Below, one piece after another: positions 8,779 to 18,517 of a stretch of 64,000 bases of DNA. A program made the translations under genes and the position numbers. The first letter of the stretch is position 1. Each line of letters begins with the position of its first letter. This stretch comes from an uncultured Myxococcales bacterium (GTDB lineage: Bacteria; Myxococcota_A; Polyangia; Polyangiales; Polyangiaceae): positions 62,001 to 126,000 of the forward strand of contig CALFEQ010000054.1 in the NCBI GenBank assembly GCA_937949945.1, read 5' to 3'. The notes beneath the pieces were generated by a model. The model was not told the DNA's origin. It ran no database searches and saw only the letters and a program-made list of their open reading frames with translations.

Positions 8779-9768
8779 TCATCTCGTGAGCTTGATTTTC
8801 AGCGACTGCGCCTTGCCCTCGACGACCTCGATCTCCGCGCTCGACTCCTTGTAGCCGGTCGCCTGCACGCTCACCTCGTAACGGCCGGGGTTGACCGGCC
8901 GCGCGATGCCGAGGACCTCGGCGGGCACCACGGCGCCGTTCCACTTCACGACCAGACCGGAGAGCGTGCTCGCGGCAGGCTCGAGCTGTACGCGCAGCGT
9001 CGGGACCCGGGGACGGAGCGCCGCGAGCTCCTTCTTCCCTTCCTCCTGCGCGTTGCGGAAGGCCTCGGGCGACTCGTTGGTGAGCGGGGTGCGGACGAGC
9101 GACTCGTACGTCTCGGATGCTTCGACGAGCTTTCCCGTCGCCGCCTGACACTGCGCGAGATGGAGCAGGTGCGTCGGCGCCTGATAGAACTTCTGCGCGG
9201 CCTCGAAGCGTGCGATGGCCTCCGGACAGCGGCCGCTCTCCTGGAGCTTGATACCTTCCATGTACGCGGCCCGCGCGGTGGCTTTGCGCTCGGACTCGCT
9301 CATCTCCGGCGGCGGGCCGCTCGGGGCGGTCTGTGTCGGAGCAGGCATGGAGCTCACGATCCCCGACGCCGTCGGCTGGGCCGCCGCCGTGCCCGTCGCC
9401 GGCTTCAGGCTCGCGTGATGGTCGTTCACGTCGAACCAGGCGCCCGTCGCCGCGTCGACGATCAGCGGGATGCAGAGCGCGACGGGGAACACGCACGTGA
9501 CGATGTCGAGCGCGAGCCAGGCGCCGTTGATGCGGCGCTTGGTGGTGCCCTGATACGTCTCGTACCCGGGGTGCTCGAGCGTGATCTCGGTCGCTCGCTT
9601 GCGTTCCACCTCGAGGCGGGTCGGCGTGTGCCCCGCCGGCATTCCGTTCGCCCTCAGCTCGGCGCCGTTCGGAGTCGACGCGACGTTGATGGTGCCTTTC
9701 GAGCCGCGGAACGCCGCCGCGCACCCGCAGAGTGACAAGCAAAGAAGGGCGACTGCACCTGTTCGCAT
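8779..9768 (-). CDS. PEGA-domain lipoprotein with TPR-like segment
   Basis: The ATG at 9768 gives 329 residues starting MRTGAVALLCLSLCGC, a lipoprotein signal. A PEGA domain follows (near residues 24-70: GTINVASTPNGAELRANG through LEHPGYE). Next comes a hydrophobic stretch (LDIVTCVFPVALCIPLIV), a Pro/Ala linker, a helical TPR-like part (AAYMEGIKLQESGRCPEAIARFEAAQKFY and following), and a second PEGA-like beta domain at the C-terminus ending in KIKLTR. PEGA domains commonly occur beside Ser/Thr kinases in myxobacteria, as here with the two kinase genes transcribed towards it. It probably acts in the envelope; the partner is unknown. Confidence 0.8.
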   Translation of the reverse strand: MRTGAVALLCLSLCGCAAAFRGSKGTINVASTPNGAELRANGMPAGHTPTRLEVERKRATEITLEHPGYETYQGTTKRRINGAWLALDIVTCVFPVALCIPLIVDAATGAWFDVNDHHASLKPATGTAAAQPTASGIVSSMPAPTQTAPSGPPPEMSESERKATARAAYMEGIKLQESGRCPEAIARFEAAQKFYQAPTHLLHLAQCQAATGKLVEASETYESLVRTPLTNESPEAFRNAQEEGKKELAALRPRVPTLRVQLEPAASTLSGLVVKWNGAVVPAEVLGIARPVNPGRYEVSVQATGYKESSAEIEVVEGKAQSLKIKLTR

Positions 9769-9824
9769 CGGGACGCGAAGGCTATCGCGTCCACCCGAGC
9801 GGCGGCAACGACGCGGTCGCGAGG

Positions 9825-11378
9825 CTACTTCGTCTTCTTCTGCTGCTTGCTCGGCCGCGAGGGACGCGTAGCAGGTTTCGCTCGGGGCTTGGCGCGCGCC
9901 GACGCGGCGGCAGCGGGCTTGCTCGGCTTGGTGGCGGTCACCGCAGGCTCGCTGACCGGAGCGGGCGCGCTCTCCGCCGGTGGCTCGTCGTTCTGAGCGG
10001 GAGATGCGCTCGCCGTGGGCGAGGACGACAGCGTCTCGGCAGGCGGGGGCGGATCGAGCGGGAGCTGCGCCGTCGCGGCGGTCTCGGCGTCCTGGCTCAC
10101 CTTCGGCTGCACGAGCGCGCTGACCAGGACGAACATGCCGGCGAACGCGAGGCCCGCGGCGGCCAAGCCTGCCGGCAGCAAGATCCAGCGTTTCTTCCGG
10201 CCCGACACGACGGGCGACGCCGCGTCGGCGATGACCGGGTTCGTCGTCGCGTTCGGTGAATGGCTGCCCTCGCCAGCCGCGTCCGACGGCAGCGCCGGCG
10301 GGACGGCCGAAGGCGTCGGTGCCGGCGCGCCTTCGCGCTGCGCGAGGAGCGCGTCGATCGCGGCGATGAGCTCGTTCGCGGACTGCATCCGATCGTCCGG
10401 CTGCCGCGTGAGGAGCCGAGCGATCAGCGCGCGCGCGTCCGGATCGGACACGTTCGACATGTCGGGCGGTCCCACCGAGAGGATCCGCTCGCGCAGGATC
10501 GAGAGCGCTTTGCCTTGGAACGGGCACTTGCCCGTGATCATCTCGAGGAAGATCACGCCGAGCGCGTAGAGGTCCGCTCGTCCGTCGACGGTGTCTCCGA
10601 CCGCCTGCTCCGGAGACATGTACTCGGGCGTCCCGAACACCGTGCCGACGGCGGTGACGAGCTTGCCGACGGACTGGGGCGCCGAGGCGACGGTGGGATC
10701 GACCTTCGCGATGCCGAAGTCGAGGACCTTCACGAAGTCGGGATCGCCGTCCCGCTCGACGAGCATCACGTTCTCGGGCTTGAGGTCGCGATGGACGATG
10801 CCCTTCGCGTGCGCGGCGGCGACGCCCGCGGCCATGCCGCGCAGGATGCGGAGCGCGCGGACCAGAGGGATCGGGCCCTTCGCGATCTCGTCACGCAGGC
10901 TCGGTCCGCGCAAGAGCTCGAGCACGAGGTAGCAGGAGCCGTCCTCGAGGCGACCGAAGTCGGTGGCGGCGGCGACGTTGGGGTGATCGATGTGTCCCGC
11001 GGCGATCGCCTCCCGTTCGAAGCGCGCGACGACCTCCGGGACCGTGCACATCTCCGCGTGGAGGACCTTCACGGCGACCTCCTTCCGCATGAGGACGTGC
11101 TCCGCGGCGTAGACGACTCCCATACCGCCCTCGCCGAGGACGCGCGTGATGCGGTAGCGGTCCGAGATCATCGTCCCGGCCGGGAGTCGGATGCTCTCCG
11201 GCGGCTCCGGGGGAGGTACGGTCGCCGCGGTCTCCAGCTCGTCGTCCGACTCCGGCGGATGTCGGACGAGCGAGCCCGCGCCGTCGCCGTTCGGGCGACC
11301 ACGACCTGCGCCCGCCGCGGCGGCCACGGCGGCAGGGGTCGCTGGTCTGGTGGCGCTCTTCGCCATCTTCAGAGCCAT
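9825..11378 (-). CDS. Membrane Ser/Thr protein kinase (Hanks type)
   Basis: With the ATG at 11378 the protein has 517 residues; an alternative ATG at 11471 would add 31. A Pro/Ala-rich lead of ~70 residues precedes a complete kinase domain: glycine loop LGEGGMGVVYAAEH, catalytic Lys in VAVKVLHAE (about residue 104), HRDLKPENVML, DFGIAKVD, and activation segment end GTPEYMSPEQA. A single membrane helix (WILLPAGLAAAGLAFAGMFV) follows near residues 400-425, then a Pro/Ala/Lys-rich tail outside the membrane. All catalytic residues are present, so it should be active. It lies just downstream of a second kinase on the same strand, separated by 151 bases, and before the PEGA lipoprotein gene. Confidence 0.88.
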   Translation of the reverse strand: MALKMAKSATRPATPAAVAAAAGAGRGRPNGDGAGSLVRHPPESDDELETAATVPPPEPPESIRLPAGTMISDRYRITRVLGEGGMGVVYAAEHVLMRKEVAVKVLHAEMCTVPEVVARFEREAIAAGHIDHPNVAAATDFGRLEDGSCYLVLELLRGPSLRDEIAKGPIPLVRALRILRGMAAGVAAAHAKGIVHRDLKPENVMLVERDGDPDFVKVLDFGIAKVDPTVASAPQSVGKLVTAVGTVFGTPEYMSPEQAVGDTVDGRADLYALGVIFLEMITGKCPFQGKALSILRERILSVGPPDMSNVSDPDARALIARLLTRQPDDRMQSANELIAAIDALLAQREGAPAPTPSAVPPALPSDAAGEGSHSPNATTNPVIADAASPVVSGRKKRWILLPAGLAAAGLAFAGMFVLVSALVQPKVSQDAETAATAQLPLDPPPPAETLSSSPTASASPAQNDEPPAESAPAPVSEPAVTATKPSKPAAAASARAKPRAKPATRPSRPSKQQKKTK

Positions 11379-11529
11379 TCTACCGGCGGATGCCGCGGAC
11401 GCCTCCTCGGAGGCACCCGATCGTGATTTTCGATGTTCGAGCACGCACAAGTGCGGGACATCGTTCGACATCCTCAGCCGTGATCGGTGCGCCGCGCGCG
11501 TGGCTCGCCGTCGCTCGGGAACGCCGGTT

Positions 11530-13221
11530 TCAGCGAGAAGAGGATTTTTTTTCCGTCGTGGACGCGCGCGAGTGAGAGCGAGGGGAGGAGCTCGGTCCGA
11601 CCGACGGCGTCGCGGCGTCACGCGGCTCGGAAGCGGAGGTCGTCGGAGCCGCAGCGTCGGCGTCGCCCACGACGCGCGACGCGGCGTCCGTGTCGCCGAG
11701 GAGCGTGCCTGCGTCGATCGCCGCCACGGGGGTCACGCCCGCGTCGAGCGCCGGGACGGGCTCGGGCGCGGGTGACGTCGGGGAAGGCGTCGGCGACGCG
11801 AAGGGCGCCTCCTCGATCGGCGGGGTGTTCTCGATCTGGATGGCCATCGCGGTCAGCGCGAGCCCGAGCAGCGCGAACGCGCCGACGAGCGCGAGGAGCT
11901 CTTTCGCTCGGCGGCGCCGGCGTTCGAGGAGGAGCGACGCTTGGTCCGGTGGGGCACCGCCGATCGTTCGGGCCGCCGCTGCCCGGCGCGACGTCGTGAT
12001 CTGTGCGGCCGACCTCGGACCCGAGGGCACGCTCCAGCGCGGGTCCGACATCCGCGCGTCGACGGAGGGGCGTGGATCGACGGCGGGGCTGGCGTCGATG
12101 GAGGGCCGCGGATCGATGGCGGGCAGCGCGTCGATGGAGGAACGCGGGTCGACGCCGGGACGCGGCGCGCGCGACGACGGGGGCAGCCCCGTCTCCGCGA
12201 GCATGGCGGCGGCGAGCTCTTCGGGCCGCGGGAGCATCGGGAGCGAGGCGACGACGGTCTCCGCTTCCTTCTCGGCACGGGCGAGGAGCGCTTGCCGGCG
12301 CTCGTCGAGCTCCGTCTTCGCGACGCGCTGGACGAGCGTGCTGACCTCGGCGTGCGACGCGACGAGATCGTTTCGTCGCGCCACCTCCTCGAGCTCGATC
12401 GCGAACTGCTCGACGCTCCTGTGGCGGTCGGACGGGAGGCGCGAGAGCGCCTTGGCGAGCACGAGATCGAGGGGCGCGAGCTCCGGCCGCTCGCCCGAGA
12501 GCGGTCGTATCTCCGCGGCGACGATGCGCTGGAAGGTCTCGATCTCGGAGGAGCCCTTGAAGAGCCGCACGTGCGCGAGCGACTCCCAGGCGACGACGGC
12601 GAGGGAGAACAGATCGCTCGAGGCGTTCGCGTGCTGGTGGAGCACGTACTCGGGCGCCATGTACGAGCTCTTTCCCTTGAGCACGCCCGCCTCGGTCCGG
12701 TCGGAGCCTTCGAAGAGCGCCTTCGCGATCCCGAAGTCCGAGAGCCGCGCCATGCCGTCGACGCCGACGAGCACGTTGCTCGGCGAGATGTCGCGGTGCA
12801 CGAGGCCGAGGAGGCGCCCGTCCTCGTCGGTCGCCAGGTGCGCGGCGTGCAGGCCCGCGGCGACGTCGAGGATGATGCGAACGATCTCGCGAGGACGACG
12901 CTCGCCGAGCTGCTCGAGCTTCGCGAGCAGCGTGCGGAGCGTGCAGCCTTCGACGTAGTCGAGGACGAGGACGAGGTCGCCGTCGATCTCGTCGACGTCG
13001 AGGACGCTGACGACGTTCGGGTGGTGAAGCCGCGAGGCGAGGCGCGCCTCGAGCTTCATGTTCTCGACGAGCTGGGCGTCGGTGCGGAGGTAGGCGTGCG
13101 CTCGCTTCAGCGCGACGAGGTGCGAAAGGCCCTCGGAGCCGACGGGGCGGCCCACGTAGACCGTCGCCATGCCTCCCGTGCCGATCGGCAGGAGCGCTTC
13201 GTAACGCGAACCGGCGCTCAT
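11530..13221 (-). CDS. Membrane Ser/Thr protein kinase with DPRPSID repeats
   Basis: A 563-residue kinase: glycine loop IGTGGMATVYVG, Lys39 in VALKRAH, HRDISPSNVLV, DFGIAKAL and KSSYMAPEYV. The HRDISPSN form is typical of a large myxobacterial kinase subgroup. After the kinase domain and a helical stretch come about four imperfect 12-residue repeats of the type DPRPSIDASPAV (around 12040-12160). A basic segment and one membrane helix (LLALVGAFALLGLALTAMAI) follow, then a low-complexity Ser/Pro/Asp exported tail. The last codons contain a run of eight A in the mRNA sense. Probably an active transmembrane kinase; the signal is unknown. Confidence 0.88.
   Translation of the reverse strand: MSAGSRYEALLPIGTGGMATVYVGRPVGSEGLSHLVALKRAHAYLRTDAQLVENMKLEARLASRLHHPNVVSVLDVDEIDGDLVLVLDYVEGCTLRTLLAKLEQLGERRPREIVRIILDVAAGLHAAHLATDEDGRLLGLVHRDISPSNVLVGVDGMARLSDFGIAKALFEGSDRTEAGVLKGKSSYMAPEYVLHQHANASSDLFSLAVVAWESLAHVRLFKGSSEIETFQRIVAAEIRPLSGERPELAPLDLVLAKALSRLPSDRHRSVEQFAIELEEVARRNDLVASHAEVSTLVQRVAKTELDERRQALLARAEKEAETVVASLPMLPRPEELAAAMLAETGLPPSSRAPRPGVDPRSSIDALPAIDPRPSIDASPAVDPRPSVDARMSDPRWSVPSGPRSAAQITTSRRAAAARTIGGAPPDQASLLLERRRRRAKELLALVGAFALLGLALTAMAIQIENTPPIEEAPFASPTPSPTSPAPEPVPALDAGVTPVAAIDAGTLLGDTDAASRVVGDADAAAPTTSASEPRDAATPSVGPSSSPRSHSRASTTEKKSSSR
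12040..12165 (-). repeat. In-gene 36-bp tandem repeats (DPRPSIDASPAV)
   Basis: The kinase linker encodes imperfect 12-residue repeats beginning DPR, with Ser and Ile/Val-Asp at fixed positions (DPRSSIDALPAI, DPRPSIDASPAV, DPRPSVDARMS, DPRWSV). The Ser residues are plausible phosphorylation sites; that is inference. Confidence 0.65.
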
Positions 13222-13340
13222 CCTCGCGTGCTTCTCCCGCTGACACGGGGCACGCGTCCGGGCCAGAGAAACCGTCGCCCGCTCTCACGCCGTGGAGCCC
13301 GCATCTCGATGCGCCAATCCACCGTGCGAGTGTAGCTGGC

Positions 13341-13407
13341 GACGGGGAGACGAAGGGAGACGGACGGGGAGGGGAAGGGAGACAGGGTTGAACAGGGAGA
13401 CGGGGAG
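13341..13407. repeat. Purine-rich GGGAGAC-type short tandem repeat
   Basis: A 67-base G/A-rich tract is built from imperfect copies of GGGAGAC with variants GGGGAGG and GGACGGGG. Together with the opposite-strand tract at 13757-13811 it forms a loose inverted pair about 350 bases apart. Confidence 0.55.
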
Positions 13408-13756
13408 CCCGCAAAAAATGCTCCGCATTTCTGCGGAAAAGGGAGTCTCGCTCGCGACCTACGACACCTCGCGCAACCGCGCGCTCGTTCCGACCTACCG
13501 CCCGACGACGGAGACGCCGGCCCGCGTCCAGCGACGCCTGCAATGCCTTGCAGCTACGCCACCGCCTCCGGCGACCATGGAGGTGCGGCGGAGAATTTCA
13601 GTACGAGCAAGCATCAGGCTGCGCGCTCGATCGCGTCTTCACGAGCGTCTCGGGCCGACATGATCGTGTCCCCTCTCCCTCTCGGTCGTGAGTCGACCCG
13701 AGGGGGTAGTTGCGGGAGGCGTTGCCGGTCGAAAGTGAGACTCGCACCGAAGGGGC

Positions 13757-13811
13757 CTCCCTGTCGCCCCGTCTCCTCGTCTCTCCGCCTCCCCGTCTCC
13801 CCGTCTCCTGC
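13757..13811. repeat. Pyrimidine-rich 8-bp tandem repeat (CGTCTCCC family)
   Basis: About five imperfect 8-base units (CGTCTCCT, CGTCTCTC, CGCCTCCC, CGTCTCCC, CGTCTCCT) occur in a row 75 bases before the cstA start. The composition is complementary to the 13341-13407 tract. Confidence 0.6.
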
Positions 13812-13885
13812 GTGCTCGCGCTCGGGTCGGAAGTGCGGCCGCAAACACGCTGTCTGGGCGCCGAACATGCGCTAAGAGAGCGCCC

Positions 13886-15954
<2,069 letters not shown>

Positions 15955-15958
<4 letters not shown>

Positions 15959-16185
15959 GAGCCGCGCTGTCCTGGATCCTCGCGGTCGCGCTCCTCGTCC
16001 ACGCGGCGTCGCACGTCGCCATCGCGGTCGGGCTCGCACGCCGACGCGAGTGGCGCAAAGCCGCGCTCGCGTTCGTGCTCCCGCCGCTCGCCCCGGTCTG
16101 GGGATGGCGCGCCGGAATGCGCTGGCTCGCCCATGCGTGGGCGGTCGCGCTCGGCGTCTACGCCGTGGGCGTGGCGCTGGCATAG
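15955..16185 (+). CDS. Small membrane protein coupled to cstA
   Basis: Starting at the TTG at 15955, which overlaps the cstA stop codon, the 76-residue product has two hydrophobic helices (SWILAVALLVHAASHVAIAV and HAWAVALGVYAVGVALA) with a basic loop RRREWRK and an intervening PLAPVWGW turn. A GAGAGGAGG sequence lies about 13-16 bases upstream. It occupies the place where a transporter accessory subunit would be expected, but it lacks the charged Cys-containing sequence of YbdD-type partners. The function is unknown; an accessory role to CstA is inference from the overlap. Confidence 0.65.
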
Positions 16186-16186
16186 A

Positions 16187-16208
16187 CGGGAGGGCTCGGG
16201 CCCTCCCG
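16187..16208 (+). terminator. Hairpin after the cstA operon
   Basis: An 8-bp stem CGGGAGGG/CCCTCCCG with a 6-base loop begins one base after the stop codon of the small membrane protein gene. No U-tract follows. It also lies between convergent genes and could serve both. Confidence 0.5.
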
Positions 16209-16239
16209 GTCACGGACCTGTCGGCTCGAACAGGCCTTC

Positions 16240-16413
16240 TCAGGCCTTCTTCTCGGCCGTCTTCTTCGCGTCCGGAGCGTTCGGGTCGTATCCCGCCGGG
16301 TGGATCGGGAACGACGGCGTGCCGAGGCGGCGGCGCTCGCGCTTGTTGCGCTTACCGATCCTGGCCCGCTTGCGCCTGCGAATGCGCTGGAACTGCTGCG
16401 TCGACGAAACCAT
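16240..16413 (-). CDS. Small basic protein of unknown function
   Basis: The ATG at 16413 gives 57 residues: MVSSTQQFQRIRRRKRARIG, then KRNKRERRRLGTPSFPIHP and an acidic/Lys-rich end AEKKA. The N-terminal two-thirds is extremely Arg/Lys-rich, like nucleic-acid-binding or ribosome-associated small proteins. An upstream in-frame extension to 16533 looks non-coding. I recall similarly sized basic proteins in other myxobacteria, all unnamed. It converges on the cstA operon. Confidence 0.65.
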   Translation of the reverse strand: MVSSTQQFQRIRRRKRARIGKRNKRERRRLGTPSFPIHPAGYDPNAPDAKKTAEKKA

Positions 16414-16578
16414 CGCGAAGATCCTCTCTGTCGCTGGGCCCGGTCCCGAAGCCCAGGGCCGCGCACCATGGCGAAACTGCGTGGATCTGTCAAGGCGCCG
16501 CCGCCCGCAGCGGGGATCGAGCGGGGCGGCCAAGTGCGCGAAAGGACTCGCCGGCCGGGAGGGCCGCGCCCCACGCCG

Positions 16579-18354
16579 CTAGAACGCCCCGAGCGGGCCG
16601 GGCGCCCATCCGATCTCGACGCTCTCGCCGATGCGGGGAGGGGAGAGCGCCTTCAGCCTGCCGTCCCGCCATGCGAGCAAGCGGATGCTCGGATCGTCGA
16701 GCGAGCGATCGAAGTGGATCTCGACCTCGGTGGGGCGGCCCGCGTCGACCGCCGTCACGCGATACGTGGCCCCGCACTGGCGGGCTTCGTCGCCCACGCG
16801 AAACGGGACGTGCTCCGCGCGGTAGAGCGACTCGAAAGGCCCGCGCAGCATCGGCCCTTCGTTCGGCCGCAGGACGAGGTCGACCTCGCTGGTTCGCGTG
16901 ATCGTGTGCGTCTGCCGCGACGCGGACATCACGGACCAGCACGACAGCTTCTCGGGCTCCGTCGCCGCGCTCGCCGCCTGCACGTACATCGTGACCTCCG
17001 GGTCGGACACGCCGATGACGAACACGCGCGGGCGCCCCGGCCCGATCTCGGCCGAAGCCGCGATGGTCTCCACCTCGCGCGAGATCCGCGCGTTCATGGA
17101 TGCGTTCCCGAGGCCCATGAGCGGCGCCAGCACGAGGTGGATCACCGCGAGGAGCCCGGCGCCCGCGCGCACCACGACACGACGCCCACCGAGGCCTCGC
17201 CGGACGACGACGGCGAGGAGCAACGCGAAGCCGACGTTCGGGACGAGCAGGATGCGCGCCCCGGGGAACCCGCCGAGCGCCGGAAGGAGCGCGAGCGTCG
17301 CTCCGACGAGCAGCCACGGCAGCGCCGCGCGTTCGTCGTCGCTCATCGCCGAGACGCAGGCGCGTGCGAGGGCGGCGACGACCGCCACGCCGATCGTCGC
17401 GACGACGGCGAGCGGAGCGGCAGGAACGATGTTCGCGACCTCTGCGGGCACGCCGAAGAAGGCATTGGCGAGCATCACCGGGAGCAGGACCGCTGCCTTG
17501 GCCGCGAACCGAGCGGGCCCGCTGAAGGGATCGACGTACCCTTCGCAGTCCTTCGCCCCGCCGCCGATGGCGACGTAGAGCACGAGGTAGGCCGCCACCA
17601 CGGCGAGCGCGGGCGCGAGCGACGGGAGCGAGGAGCGAGCACGCTCGACGAGCGCGGTCTTCGTCCGAACCCGCTCCCCGACCAACGCGAGCGCGACGGG
17701 GAAGGCGGCGACGCCGAGCGCGCTCTCTCCTCCGGCGAGCCCGGCGGCCAGCCCCAGCGCGAACAGCCACCTCCCGCGCTTCCGTCCGGGCGTGCCGTCG
17801 CGCAGGTACGCGCCGAGCCCGAGAAGGGCCGGGAGCGCGGCGACGATCATGTGCCTGCACGAAATCCACGCATACGGGAAGAAGTGCGCCGCGCTCAGCG
17901 CGTAGACGAGCATCGCGAGGTTCGCGGTCGACCTCGAGACGATCGCCCGCAGTACCCAGCCGACGACGGCGACCAGCGCGAGGTACCACGCGATGGAGTG
18001 GAGGTGATGGCCGAGCGACGAGGCGCCGAAGAGCCGCTCGTCGAGCGCGAAGAGCAGCCCTGCGAGCGGCCGCACGAGGTGCAGCTTGAACGTCGGGGCC
18101 GTCCACCACGGGAAGACGCCCACGGAGACCAGCTCGCGGTTCGCTTCCTCGTCACCGGTGGCGAACCGATAGAGGTCCCATGCCGGCGGCGCGCCGGGAA
18201 GCGTCCCCGCGAGCGCGGCGCGAAAGGCGTGGTCGTCGTTGAAGAACCCGAGCTGGATCGAGGGAAGGGCGACGGCGAGCGCGATCGCCACGATGACCCA
18301 CGGGGCCCGCGGCGACTCGAACATGCGCCGTGCCCCCTCCCGAATCGGCGGCAT
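16579..18354 (-). CDS. Multipass membrane protein, GT-C glycosyltransferase-like
   Basis: This 591-residue protein has roughly ten hydrophobic helices up to about residue 410 and then a soluble C-terminal domain of ~170 residues rich in beta-type patterns. The first helix is followed by LGFFNDDHAFR, an acidic pair in the first extracytoplasmic loop as in GT-C glycosyltransferases that use lipid-linked sugars. No close family is recognised, and the acidic motif alone does not prove catalysis. Its upstream gap contains the GGAGCCT repeats, so it may be transcribed separately from the sigma-factor operon upstream. Confidence 0.75.
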   Translation of the reverse strand: MPPIREGARRMFESPRAPWVIVAIALAVALPSIQLGFFNDDHAFRAALAGTLPGAPPAWDLYRFATGDEEANRELVSVGVFPWWTAPTFKLHLVRPLAGLLFALDERLFGASSLGHHLHSIAWYLALVAVVGWVLRAIVSRSTANLAMLVYALSAAHFFPYAWISCRHMIVAALPALLGLGAYLRDGTPGRKRGRWLFALGLAAGLAGGESALGVAAFPVALALVGERVRTKTALVERARSSLPSLAPALAVVAAYLVLYVAIGGGAKDCEGYVDPFSGPARFAAKAAVLLPVMLANAFFGVPAEVANIVPAAPLAVVATIGVAVVAALARACVSAMSDDERAALPWLLVGATLALLPALGGFPGARILLVPNVGFALLLAVVVRRGLGGRRVVVRAGAGLLAVIHLVLAPLMGLGNASMNARISREVETIAASAEIGPGRPRVFVIGVSDPEVTMYVQAASAATEPEKLSCWSVMSASRQTHTITRTSEVDLVLRPNEGPMLRGPFESLYRAEHVPFRVGDEARQCGATYRVTAVDAGRPTEVEIHFDRSLDDPSIRLLAWRDGRLKALSPPRIGESVEIGWAPGPLGAF

Positions 18355-18394
18355 GCGCGCTCTCTAGGGCCGCTTCGGCGCACCGGCGAGCCCT

Positions 18395-18447
18395 GACGCG
18401 CGCGCGAAGCGCGCGCCCCTGGAGCCTGGAGCCTGGAGCCCGGAGCC
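18395..18447. repeat. Hairpin plus GGAGCCT heptamer repeat, copy 1
   Basis: A GC-palindrome (GCGCGC arms around GAA, reading as a UUCG-capped hairpin on the minus strand) is followed by CCCC and then four heptamers TGGAGCC, TGGAGCC, TGGAGCC, CGGAGCC. The same module recurs at 18467. Confidence 0.75.
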
Positions 18448-18466
18448 TCGAATTCTCAGCGTCGAG

Positions 18467-18510
18467 GACGCGCGCGAAGCGCGCGCCCCTGGAGCCTGGA
18501 GCCTGGAGCC
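18467..18510. repeat. Hairpin plus GGAGCCT heptamer repeat, copy 2
   Basis: A second copy of the hairpin/heptamer module, nearly identical to copy 1 (one CG dinucleotide shorter in the palindrome, three heptamers). It lies just downstream of the AgmX/PglI-tail gene on the minus strand, so the hairpins may also act as its terminator. Confidence 0.75.
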
Positions 18511-18517
18511 TCCCCTC

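Larger units (their letters stand above)
13222..13885. other. Intergenic region between kinase and cstA
   Basis: This gap of 664 bases separates two divergently transcribed genes. No convincing reading frame is present; the open frames found show only composition bias. It holds a purine-rich tract (13341-13407), a pyrimidine-rich tract of similar composition in the opposite sense (13757-13811), and between them about 350 bases with a hairpin-like A/T-richer stretch near 13412-13440. Promoters for both flanking genes must lie here, but I cannot place them. Confidence 0.6.

Noticed and set aside
13543..13875. Short open frames between the kinase and cstA genes
   Set aside because: Their products are Arg/Ser-rich with no family pattern and run through the simple-sequence tracts.
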